Below are positions 48,653 through 59,500 of a stretch of 64,000 nt of DNA, piece after piece. The first letter of the stretch is position 1; each line of letters starts with the position of its first letter. Source of the stretch: Hygrocybe punicea (lineage: Eukaryota; Basidiomycota; Agaricomycetes; Agaricales; Hygrophoraceae); contig OY744464.1 in the NCBI GenBank assembly GCA_963556145.1, positions 4,030,001-4,094,000 on the forward strand, read 5' to 3'. The notes under the pieces are model-generated. The model was given only the letters and a program-made list of their open reading frames with translations. It made no database searches and was not told the DNA's origin. The position numbers and the translations under genes were made by a program.

Positions 48653-49134
48653 TGTGAGTGGGAGGAGCTGAGATGTCGATGAAGCGGTTGTCGGGTGTAT
48701 GATGAGCGGGTCGGGTAACGTGGGCGATGACGGCGTGGACGAAGACGAAGACGGGGACGATGACGATGACGGAGTTTTCGATGTCGAGAGCGAAGACGTG
48801 GACGGGGGTTCTAGCGAGGTCGAAGTCGGGGACGTAGGCGATGCGGGTGTCGAACTGAGATCGGATCAGTCGGGTGTAATGGTAATTATCGGTATATCGA
48901 CCGATTCAAGACTGTCGGATGAAAGATATAGGGGGGTGTTTGACCCTGAGACGAGCGGGAGATTATTATGTCGAGCGAGGTGGTCGGGTACTAGCTGGAA
49001 GAAGTCGTCGTCGATTGTCGGGTCGAAGGCGGCTAAAGAGAGTTCTTGTTGAAGAGTTCTTCGAGGAAGTTCTCGAAGATGACGGTCAGAGGGAGGGATA
49101 CGGGAAGAGGAAGCTATGGTGGTGCTAGACTATT

Positions 49135-49151
49135 CCTCACGGTGGGCTCCA
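49135..49151 (-). other. Primer-binding site of Gypsy A
   Basis: In element orientation the 5' LTR ends ...TTTACA, followed by TC and TGGAGCCCACCGTGAGG. PBS sequences start with TGG to pair with a tRNA 3' CCA. The same stretch follows the LTR fragment of copy C (56519-56535). The matching tRNA was not identified. Confidence 0.65.
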
Positions 49152-49153
49152 GA

Positions 49154-49939
49154 TGTAAAGGCGAGGTCGGGGTGGCTGCGGAATAATAATCCTAAGCCTG
49201 TGGGGTCAGCGTAGAAGTGACCAGGAATAGTCTAACAAGCTTCAGTAAGATAATAGGATATAAAAAGTAAGAAGCCGCCGAGTAAACTACTGAAATCTAT
49301 CGAGACCGATCGAAGCCGACGATGTCGGGTACGGCGGGTCGGGTGTCAGGTGACGAGAAACGTAGAGATAAAGGCGGTAGAACGACGGGGAGGGCGTCGA
49401 GGAATCCGACGAGCAATGTGTGCGATGGAATTTACTGAGAGACTTAATTCTCAGAGAGAGGAAATGGGGGAACTGGTTTCTTATTTTGAGACGGCGCTTG
49501 GGCACCGTTTTTATACTACAAAGTTCTGTACCTAGATTCGGACGAGAGTCCTCGGCCGATGAGAGGAAACAAAGGAGAATAAAAATGGGGAAGTAGGAAG
49601 AGCGTTGCGAGGCGACGATGACAGGGAAAATGGGTGGAAGATATAAAAAACCGTAAAAGATGCAAAGTACTTTACTATATCCCCATAAGGGAGACGCTAG
49701 GCGTGAATAAGGCAAGTCCGATGTCGGGATCCCAGTCCGATGAGATCTATCTATGATATTTGAAGTTCCGCGAGTTTAGGAGATAGACCGACCAGGTACG
49801 TGAGCGGCCGTGCTAGTCGGTATGCATCGGGTTGCGTCGGGTTGCGTCGGGTTCGAACGTAGATTGCTAGAGACGTCGGGTTCGAGCGGATTCGCTAGAT
49901 ATCGATGTTACGGCCTCAGAGGGTCGAGGACCCTCTACA
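49154..49939 (-). repeat. 5' LTR of Gypsy element A
   Basis: 786 bp, plus-strand ends TGTAAAGG and CTCTACA. Nine substitutions against 40195-40980: six are CpG to TpG or CpA changes, two are other transitions and one is a transversion. Confidence 0.9.
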
Positions 49940-49940
49940 T

Positions 49941-51009
49941 CATACGCTAACGATGTTGAGGAATGGCTGAAAGAAGCGGCGGACCGAGAGAGGCAGGAGG
50001 TGGAAGAGGCTAGATGGCAGGTGGATGAGGAAGTGGCTGCGTGGGAAGAGGAGGCCAGATGGTTGGCACAGGCACAGGCATGGGCAGAGGCGGAGAAAAG
50101 GCGAAAGGCGGCAGAGGAAAGGTGGGAGTGGCTTAGAATAGAGCAGGAAGGGCAGCACTGGACTCAAGAAGTGGACTGGGTTGAAAGGGATGCAGCCATG
50201 TATTGGTGGCAGCTCAGCGAGGAACGGTGAGCTGAAGCAAACACATTGGTCGTGGGTGAACCAGGGACTAGGTCGATTCTGGAAGGCGAAGTCGCAGTTG
50301 AGCCAGAGGAAGGCCCTGTTGACCTGGCACCAGAGACACCGGCCAATGTAGAAGACATAGATATGCCAGGAGTAGAGATCGGAGATTTGGCTGGTACAAC
50401 GGTGAGTTCCCGTGTCGGTTTATTCGTTCTTTAGTCACTGATCCTAGTAACAGATCACTGGGCTGTTTCCCATACAAGCCTGCACCAACTGCATCAAGGC
50501 TCAAGAGGCATGTCAAGGCATCATGGGCTATGTGTACGAACGATGCCGGAGGCTGAAGAAAAGATGCACCAACGTGACACATCGGATGGGCGGAGGACGA
50601 CATAAGATGGACACCGGTAAGGGGAAAGAGGCGGTGGGTGGCATGAGGAAACCACTTGCTTTTATGACTAAACCAATCCGGACGAGCTCGGGCATCGACG
50701 AGTAAGTGGCAGGTCGAAGATGTGGAGTTGGAATCCGACGAAGAGGAGGAGGAGATGGAAGAGGAGCGGCCGACGAAAAGGCCTAGGGTGGATTCTGGAG
50801 CCAACCCGTTCGACGGGGCGATAGAGAGCTTCGGGAGCATTTCCACGCGACTCACGTTGCTGACGGATGAATTAGGGTCCCTGGGTGCTGAGGTGAACAG
50901 GCACCTAATCCAGTTCAGTCAACGGTTCAACAGGCTTCGCGTCGACCATGAGCGGGTATCGGCAATGTTGGTGGCGATGAGACGTGACTACGAGACCAGC
51001 CAGCTCTAA
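49941..51009 (+). pseudogene. Accessory gene of Gypsy copy B, 5'-truncated
   Basis: Homologous to 41467-42538 in element A. It begins abruptly at the end of A's 5' LTR, inside the coiled-coil exon (YANDVEEWLKEAADRERQ). The exon 2/3 intron is conserved (about 50400-50452). A TGA at 50228-50230 sits where A has CGA. In the cysteine cluster the fourth Cys is Tyr (MGYVYERCRRLKKRC), which would break metal binding. The C-terminus is well kept: EVNRHLIQFSQRFNRLRVD and MRRDYETSQL, then TAA at 51007-51009. The N-terminal exon is missing. Confidence 0.7.
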
Positions 51010-51288
51010 ATGTAAAAAAAATATGTCCATGTAAATAAAATAAAAATAAATCTTGTATATAACAAAAGACATTTTCAGCTTGTTCACCCAACTAAGGAAA
51101 GCCATGGCTCCCGAAGACATGGGACTATTCGCATCATTGTCATATCGTTAGAAAACTAAGAGGAACTAAATAAAATAGGGGTATAACATGGACAGAATAT
51201 AAAGGAAGTGCTCAATCGTCATCGGGTGAAGAGTCTATGGAGGGCGGGTACGTCGGATCGTCAAGATCGTTTGAGTCGGTATTGTCGG

Positions 51289-52203
51289 TGTAGATGCGGG
51301 TTCTTGGTTGGCTTCGGAACAATAAAGGAAGTGATCCTAACCCGAGGGGTGTCAGCGTAGAAGTGACTGTGGATAATCAGTGTCGGGGATAATAGTAAAG
51401 GAAGGGAATGTAAGTAAAAGTAAAGCCGCTGCGTAAAACTGGACTAATAATAACAAACCTGGCGATGAACGGAGTGAAAACGGATAAATAATGATGAACC
51501 TGACGATGCTGACGATGTCGGGTACAGTGGGTCGGGTCAGGTCAGGTCGGGTCGGAAACGATGAACAAGTAAGGGAAAAACAATAAAGACAACGAAGTGA
51601 ACTATAAAATCTAAGGGTCTATGAGGACGAGCATTTGAAATGATTAAAATGATTCTGACTATGAGGGAAACAGGGACTAATGGTATCTCTTTTTTTGTAC
51701 GGTCGTTGGGGACCATTTTTATAGTATATGTGTGTGTAGCTACTTTTTGGACATGTCTACTTCGGCTGATAGAAACTACAAAGAAAAGATGGAATGGGGA
51801 TGTGGAAAGGGGGGTTGCAAAGCGACATAGACAGTAAAATGGAGGGGAAAACGAATATGCAAGGAAAAGATCTAAAAAGTCCTACATATCTCCGAAAGGA
51901 TGAGGGGATGCACAAATAAGGTAAATCCGAAGTTGGGGATTGAGTCTGATGAGATCCATCTCCTATAATTAGAACTCCGGGGCTTCTGAGGCTGCCGGAT
52001 TTGGTCCAAAAGCGGCTGTGACAAAGCGGCATGTGTCGGGTTACATCGGTCACATCAGGTCACGTCATGTCAGGTTACGTCGGGTTACGTCGGGTTACGT
52101 CAGGTTACGTCAGGTTCAAATGCAAGTTGAATGGAGGCAGCGGGTTCATCCGGATTTGTGATATATTGACGATATGGACTCAGAGGGACGTCGAGTCTCT
52201 ACA
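51289..52203 (-). repeat. Solo LTR in the integrase tail of copy B
   Basis: 915 bp with ends TGTAGA ... TCTACA, splitting sequence that is continuous in element A (GTCGGCATCGGGG). Flanks are TCGG and TTGG, a likely 4-bp duplication with one change. It is a distant relative of element A's LTR: both share GGGGTGTCAGCGTAGAAGTGA-like and CTCAGAGGG...CTCTACA blocks. It also has a run of TCGGGTTACG units at about 52037-52110. Confidence 0.75.
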
Positions 52204-52869
52204 TTGGCATCGGGGTATTGTAAGAAATCGTCCAACAGTATCGATATTTCCGAGTGGGCGTGGTAGGGTACGACTCGGAAAGTGGCAAATCGGGATCTAG
52301 AAACCGCACTGTCGAGTTCGGCTAGTATGTAGGATCCACTGTGAGTTTTCCTGACAACGATCATGGGCCCGAACTATCGCGGCTTTGCCTTTCGATCGAG
52401 AAACATTTTGATACGAGAATTTTAGACGAGGATGAGGTTGCCGGGTTCGAAATCAAAGGTTTTGATTGTGTTCACGTATTTCTCTTCGAATTGTCGGGCA
52501 GACGTGAGTTGAGACTTGATGAGTTTTTCTTTGACTCGATCGAGGTCGGCTTCTCGTTTACGAAGTTGGCAGGCGCAGATGACTATGAGGTTGGTCGTTG
52601 ACATCGCATCTTGTGTTGGCGCCATATATGTAGCTTCGGCAAAGTTGAACGGAAAAAGTGGCTCAACTCCATGTGTGATGTAATAGGACAAGTACCTGAG
52701 GCTTTTGTGTGTGGTGACCTGTTCGGCCCAAAATACAGAATGGGTTACGGTATGCCATTTCTTTTCATCTCCATCACAACTTTTCATAATGGCCTCCCGG
52801 ACATCTAGGTGATGGCGCTCGATGGGTCCGTTTGCTTGTGAGTTATACAGCGAAATGCAGATGTGCCGG

Positions 52870-53700
52870 TGATGTGGTTTCCACGTCTATAACCCCAGAT
52901 AAAGAGATAATAAAAGATGAAAACGTCGCAAAGGTGCGAACGGGACTTGGGACACTCCCGACAATAACGCGATAATGCGCGATAATATGCATGATCAAAT
53001 AAACAAATGTGGAGGGTCACAAGATAATGTGATATCGCAATGCAGTGATAAACAAGAATCGGAAGGCTTAGCTGGGTGTCCTAGATGACAGCACGATATG
53101 CAGCGATGACACGACGAGACGAGGGTTCTACGCTACGACTTGGGTCGTGATAGTGAAGAGTGCTCAACGAGAAAAGACGCAGATTGGAGTAGGAATGATT
53201 GGATTTTTAAACTTAAGATGCAAACTAGTGGGGAGGGGAGAACTGGGTTCTTCGTTTTTTTTCTACTACAGGACATTTTTTATATTCTAAAGGGATAGGG
53301 GTTTAAGGGTGGATGAGTGAAATAGAAATGCAACGAAATATCGCATGAAAGTGACGAAATGGGAATGGAATAGCGAAGGATTTGAAATAACGGTGAATAT
53401 CACATGAAAGTCGGCGAAAAGACGAAGATAAACTGGATGAATTACATTTCTGGTATCGGACTCGGTGTCCGAACGTATAGGATGTGTTTAACGGTCATGT
53501 TTCAGCATATTGAGACCGGGTTGCATGGTTAAGATACAGCGAAGATGTCGCAGTCACGTGCGCGTCGATCGGCATAAGTCGCGCAAGTCGCGGGCGGCGC
53601 GCTGATGTTTCGCATGTACGCAGGACGTGGAAGAGTCGTAGGGAAAGTAGAATTGGATCCTATGAGAGATTCCGTGCCCAAAGGGAGAGACTGCGTATCA
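52870..53700. repeat. Solo LTR inserted in integrase of copy B
   Basis: 831 bp with ends TGATGTGG ... GCGTATCA, flanked by CCGG on both sides (52866-52869 and 53701-53704). Element A reads straight through (GATGTGGCGGATACCG), so this is an insertion. It has TATATTCTAAAG near 53281 and no coding content. A different family from A's LTR. Confidence 0.78.
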
Positions 53701-55140
53701 CCGGATACCGTAGCGGGATGTGAGGTAGTCGAGAGCTTCCACGAAGGGCTTGCCATTGTCGGTAACGATTTCTTTGAGAGCGCCCCAACGGCATAAGATA
53801 TCTTCGAACAAGAACGTGCCGATGGTCGAACCGGTCTCGCGGCGTAGCATTCTAAACTCTGGGTAAGCAGACAGGGAACAACAGGCTTGGACAATGTAAC
53901 GATAGCCGCCAGATTGTGGCATAAACATTGTGTCAACATATGCTTTGCGGAAAAGCGAGGCCAGTGTAGCGACGGTGGGCGGAATATGGTGATAGTGCAT
54001 TTGCTGTACTTGGCACTGATGACAAGACTGGACGTACCACTTAACGTTGTGGTTGAGGTGCGGCCACCAGAAACGGTCGAGTAGGCGAGTGCGGACAGAG
54101 AATATGCCTTTATGGCTGAGAGAATCGTGAGCATCTTTGAGTAACTGAAGCCGGCGGTCGGGCGGTATGACGAGTTTGTGTTTTCCGTGACGGTCTTTGC
54201 ACCAAAGGTTGTTATCGGTGATGAAGAACTCAAGGGAGTATCTCAGGAACAGACGGTACTTGTCATCTGTGAGGTTCGCAGGTCGGGTTAGATCTCGTAA
54301 CTAAGTCTCAACGAGGGCAAGATGAGCATCAGCCACATGGGCTTTATCAGATCGCGGTATGTCAGAAACGGGTTCCTGATTTGTGTAGACGAGGATGGCA
54401 GGTAACTCGTGGAGTCGGTCGGCTGTGGCATGGCAGCGGCCGCATACGGCAATCAGCTTAGACGGCATGGGGACAGGTTGGTAGTTAACGACTTCCATAA
54501 AGAAACCGTAGGAGTGGTCGAGCCAATCGTCTGAGTCGTCAATCTCCTCAGGGTCTTCTGCAGTGCAGGGGCATCTGGAGAGTCCATCGGGTGCACTGTG
54601 TGCAGAAGCGGGTACATGAACCAGTCTGAAATTGAACAAGAGGACGCTGGCTATCCATCAGTTGATTGTTGCATTGGGTTGGATGTCAGGGTTGTTGAGC
54701 ATCCGTTTTATATATTTGGCGTCAACTTCAATGGTGAGATTGCGGACACCGATAATAAAGATCCGGTAGGCACGGAGGGCCCTGAAGAGGCCGTAGAGCT
54801 CGAGCTTGGACTGGGAGTATTGGGTTTTGCATTCGTTCCACGATATTGAACCAAAACGATTCGGATAGCGTTTTCTGTCTGCATGGATTTGCATGAGAAC
54901 AAAGCCGACTCCAAGGATGGAGGAATCAACAGCGAGAATAACTTCCCATTCACGCATGTAGTCGATAGCGCGTAGTGCTGGCAATGTGATGACGGCGTTT
55001 TTGAGGTAGTTGACGGCGGTCTCTTCTTCTTCGCCAAATTCGAAGGGTGTCCCTTTGCGGGTAAGATGGATGAGGGGTCGGGAGTGGAGCGAGAAGTCTT
55101 TGATAAAAATGCGCAAGACGCCGCGGATACCAAGGAGCAA

Positions 55141-56110
55141 GCGCTGGATCTGGGTCAACCCGGTGCTGCAGCAATATCTGGACCTGGGTTAACCCAGTGC
55201 TGCAGCAATATTTGGACCCCAGTGAACCCAGTGCTGCAGAAAGAGCTGGATCCTGGTCAACCCAAGCCCCGCAGCAAGTGCTGGACCCAGGTCAACCCAG
55301 TGCTTCAGCAATATCTTGACCCCAGTCAACCCAAGCCTACAGGAATAGCTGGACCCCGGTCAACCCAAGCCCTGCAGCAAGTGCTGGACCCAGGTCAACC
55401 CGGTGCTGCAGCAATATCTGGTCCTGGGTCGACCCAGTGCTGCAGCAAGAGCTGGACCCCAGTCAACCCAAGCCTACAGCAATAGCTGGAGCCCGGTCAA
55501 CTCAAGCCTGCAGCAATAGCTGGACCCAGGTCAACCCGGTGCTGCAGCAATATCTGGTCCTGAGTCAACCCAGTGCTGCAGCAAGAGCTGGACTCCGGTC
55601 AACCTGGTTCTGCAGCAATAGCTGGATCCTGGTCAACCCAACGCCCGCAGCGAGTGCTGGATCCAGGTCAACCTGGTGCTGCAGCAATATCTGGACCTGG
55701 GTCCACCCAGTGCTGCAGCAATAGCTGAACCCTGGTCAACCCAGTGCTGCAGCAATACCTGGACCCCAGCCACCCTACCCTGCAGGAAGTGCTGGGCCTG
55801 GGTCAACCTAGTACTGCAGCAACAGCTGGACCCAGGTCAACCCAAGCCTGCAGCAAGAGCTGGTCCATGGTCAACCCAGTGCTGCAGCAATAGCTGCAGC
55901 CAGGTCAACCCACATTGCTTGAACAACTGGACCTGGGTCAACCCAACCAATCCAGAATAGCTTTCCTGGGTTAACCTACCCCATGGCAGAGCTGACACTG
56001 GGTTGACCCACCCAGCCACCCTTGACCAGAAAGAGCTGTACCTGGGTCAACCTACCACCCCACATTTCCCCAGCAAGAGCTGTCCTTTGGGTTAACCTAC
56101 CCCCCCAGCA
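55141..56110. repeat. ~34-bp minisatellite, about 24 units, at the break of pol
   Basis: Unit of the type CTGGACCCAGGTCAACCC then AGTGCTGCAGCAATAG, about 34 bp. Regular from 55141 to about 55930, then degenerate to about 56110. Some units recur as a block four units (about 136 bp) apart, for example those starting near 55385 and 55521. Reading frames through the array are Pro/Gln-rich and are not genes. Confidence 0.85.
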
Positions 56111-56184
56111 AGCAACTGAGCTATGTGTACCTATCTTTTGCAACTATATCTGCGATTGGGTTAACCAAAACGACTGGGTCTACT

Positions 56185-56516
56185 GATCAGTTCCCCCGTT
56201 TCCTCTCTCTGAGAATCAGTCTCTCAGTAAAATCCATCACACATATTGCTTGTCGGTTTCCTCGACACTCTCCCCGTCCTTCTACCGTCTTTCTTTCTAC
56301 ATCGCTTGTCACCCGACACCTGACCCGCCGTACCCAACATCGTTGGCTTCGTTGGCTTAGACCGGTTTCGATAGTTTTAGTAGTTTTACTCAGCAGCTCT
56401 CTACTCTTTCTTTCTTATCATCTCACTGAAGCTCGTTAGGCTATTCTTAGTCACTTCTACGCTGACACCATAGGTTAGGATCTTTATTCCACAGCCACCC
56501 TGACCTCGCCACTACA
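56185..56516 (+). repeat. LTR fragment of Gypsy copy C (3' part)
   Basis: Reverse-complement match to the inner end of element A's 5' LTR. It ends CACTACA at 56516, followed by TCTGGAGCCCACCGCGAGG, the same PBS as in A. The outer part of the LTR is missing; the minisatellite and a short unassigned stretch sit in its place. Confidence 0.75.
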
Positions 56517-59500
56517 TCTGGAGCCCACCGCGAGGAATAGTCTAGCACCACCATAGCTTCCTCTTCCCATATCCCTCCCTCTGACCGTCATCTTCGAGAT
56601 CTTCCTCGAAGAACTCTTCAACAAGAACTCTCTTTAGCTGCCTTCGACCCGACAATCGACGACGACTTCTTCCAGCTAGTACCCGACCACCTCGCTCGAC
56701 ATAACAATCTCCTGCTCATCTCAGGGTCAAACACCCCCTTATATCTTTCATCCGACAGTCTCGAATCGGTCGATATACTGATTATCACAATAACACCCGA
56801 CTCATCCGATCTTAGCTCGACACCCGCATCGCCTACATCCCCGACCTCGACTTCGTTAGAACCTCCATCCACGTCTTCACTCTCGATATCGAAAACCTTG
56901 TCCTCATCCTCGTCCTCGTCTTTGCCCACACCGTCATCGTCCACGTTACCCAACCCACCCATCGTACACCCAACAACTGTTTCATCTCAGCCAAATCCTA
57001 TTACAACAATGACTTCGACCTCCGGATCTTCGACCGCTCCCCATGTTACCACTCCCCATGTTACCCCACAACAAATGCCCGCTTGCGGTCATTCTACGGC
57101 CCCGACCTTCGACGGGAACCCGCTCAACCTAAGCCACTTCTTCGAAGAAGTTGAGCTACTTGCTGCTGATGCTGGCCTCGACGACACAGGCCACATTAAG
57201 CATAGCTTGCGCTACGTGTCCCTTAGTGATTACGAGCTTTGGGCAAGTTTGCCTAGTGTGACCGGCACCAATTACGCGACTTTCAAAAAGGAGTGTTCTC
57301 GTGCTATACCTGGGCATGGAGGATGATCATTGGTACACAATGGCGGATCTCGACCATCTCACCCACACCCAAACCAGTTACGGCATCCGTACTCACGCCG
57401 AACTTGGTGAATACTACCGCGAGTTCATCTGGATCTCAGGGTTCCTCTTAGAGAAAGGTCAAATCTCTCCTCAAGAACACAACATCGTGTATGAGAACGG
57501 CTTCCATGCCGAGCTTAAAAAGGACATCAAAACCAGTCTGCAGTACCAGAAGCCGAACCATTTCCATAGCGACCCTTATGACTTCCAGGACTTCCACAAT
57601 TGTGCCCACTTCCTGCTGGCCAGAACCGCGGCCGAACCATCCACTGTCTCTTGTCTATCATCAACGTTGCCTGCCGCCATCTGGTAGTTGACTCCAATAG
57701 AACCCACCACCCGCTACCCGCCACCCGCTTGCTATGACCCAGTCATTCCTAAAGCGGAACCGGTCAAACCCAACGTATCCGACCTCTTTCATCTCATCTC
57801 ACAGCAACTAGCCATCCTCACACAAGCCCTCACCGAATGAAACAACCCCCAAAGCCTTGTGCAAATAGGGCTGAGCCGACCACCGCGGGAAAACAGAGGT
57901 TCACAAATTTTAATTACTTCTTTTGCAACAACCCATTCCATTGTATATAGTCATATGCACGGGTATTGAAACCCGCACAGGTCACGGGTACGGGTAGCCA
58001 AATCGGGACCTGTGATTTACCCGTACCTGTGCCACGGGTCCACAGGTTTTTCACGGGTAGTGTCACGATCCCGTGACATGCGACTTTGACCTCGACTACG
58101 CGGCAACTGCAAGACCAAACGTAATGAAACGAAGAAGGGCAAGATTAGGGGGCGAAAAGAGCAGCGGGGAGTGGTGCACCCACGCTACAATAAGTATTTA
58201 TTTATAGAGTTCTATCATACTGACTAACCAGACAACTACAGACACACCACACAACTATGACGACGAACCAACTACGAGGACGGGGACGAGGGGATGAGGA
58301 CCGCAACCGCAACCGCAACGATGGCAACCGCGACAATGGCACCCGCGACGACGGCAAGCCACAACGATGGCAAACAACGACGACAAGTCACAACGATCAC
58401 AAACAACGACGACAAGTCACGACGATCGCAAACAACGATGGCAAGCCAGGGTGATGGCAAACGACAACAACGGCAAGCGTGGCGGCAATGGACAACAAAG
58501 GCAAAGAGAGGAGCAGTGGGGGTGGTGCACCCACCACCCGCTGCAACAGGTATGTCTTACTTTATTGTAATTATACATTGCTACGCTACTGACTACAGCC
58601 GCAGATGCTCCCCAACCCCCACGCCCACGCCCACCCCCCTCAACCAGTGGGCCAATGGCAGATGCCAAGAGCAGCACTGGCCAAACAGCCACCAGCCTGA
58701 GACACGCTGGCAACGGCACACCCTCAACCCACCTCGCGAACCAGCGTCACCGTGCCAATCGACACCGGCACCGTGTCCGCGAGGATACCACCTAGGAGAC
58801 AAGGGGGAGATGAGGAGGAGACGAAGAGGCCCACCCACGTCACCTTGCGAAGATGCAGCGCGATGTCAATTGACGTCAGTGCTGTGTTCGCGAGGTAATG
58901 GGAGGTTGGGCCCTCTGGGGTAGACCCGTGGGTAAACCCGCGGGTTACCCGTACCCGTGGCATGGGTACAGGTTTCCATGGGTATGGGTACGGGTAGCCA
59001 TGGAATACCCACGGGTTACCTGTGCCAATCACTAATCGTATATGTGATTGTCCCATCTGCGAGCAGTACACTCGAGACGGAATATGCCGCAAGAACGAGC
59101 ACGGCTGCATCATGTTGCCCAATGGAATGTATCTCCCAAAGGCTATCCTCGGCAAAAATATGAAAGATCGCTTCGACGCGTGGCATGCACAGAACCCCAG
59201 CAACCGCGCTCCCCCTGCCCGTAACCCCACAGAACCATTCCAATGCAACCCACCACCTCACGTCAAAACCAACTTTGTCTCCGCTGTCGAAGTACCAACC
59301 TATGAACCTGAGGTCACCACCGAGTACGCCGACATCTTTCAGTCCATGATGTCTGACATCGACAACGACAACGAACAGATCAAGGTTCTGGAAGCCAAAG
59401 TACAGCAGCTTCATAAACGGGTTAGATTCGACAGTGTAGAAATCCCCTCTAAAGTGATAGGAAAGTCTAGAGAGATGTATCCCAATCCGCCCGCCACTTC

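Larger units (their letters stand above)
40195..49939 (-). mobile_element. Ty3/Gypsy LTR retrotransposon 'A', near complete
   Basis: 9,745-bp element in minus orientation: 5' LTR 49154-49939, primer-binding site 49135-49151, gag-protease 46397-48652, pol 42747-46403, an opposite-strand accessory gene 41151-42538 and 3' LTR 40195-40980. The two LTRs are both 786 bp and differ at nine positions. Pol order is RT, RNase H, integrase, which defines Gypsy rather than Copia. Coding DNA is GC- and CpG-rich compared with the other copies, so it is the younger one. It is nevertheless disabled by a TGA in pol and one in the accessory gene. No target-site duplication: the outer 5 bp are AACGG on the left and TCATA on the right. 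Confidence 0.88.
51201..55140 (-). pseudogene. pol: Gypsy copy B: 3' half of pol (RNase H, integrase), broken
   Basis: Matches element A pol from LGICSVLRIF to its C-terminus, in minus orientation. Pieces: RNase H at 55140-54658 (VLRIFIKDFSLHSRPLIHLT, ILAVDSSILGVGFVLMQI), the RNase H-integrase link at 54639-54301 (HSAPDGLSRCPCTAEDPEE, no stop here), zinc and catalytic integrase at 54250-53701, and the C-terminal part at 52865-52204 plus 51201-51288. It carries frameshifts, stops and two solo LTRs. It has no RT N-terminal half and stops at 55140 where the minisatellite begins. Confidence 0.8.

Noticed and set aside
48699..49052. Acidic 117-codon frame on the plus strand
   Set aside because: It is the complement of the Ser/Pro-rich leader of gag; the Asp/Glu runs mirror Ser codons on the other strand.
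55066..55960. Several Pro/Gln-rich open frames
   Set aside because: They are readings of the 34-bp minisatellite, whose unit length is not a multiple of three, so they switch frame by frame.
55141..56110. CRISPR-like array
   Set aside because: Units are directly adjacent with no unique spacers, and this is a fungal genome.
58294..58923. 209-codon open frame within the hAT-like element
   Set aside because: It runs through simple repeats and gives Thr/Arg/Pro-rich sequence with no domain; other frames there are equally open.
57948..59034. Helitron as an explanation of the gag insertion
   Set aside because: The 8-bp target duplication and inverted ends fit hAT; Helitrons make no duplication and insert at AT without inverted ends.
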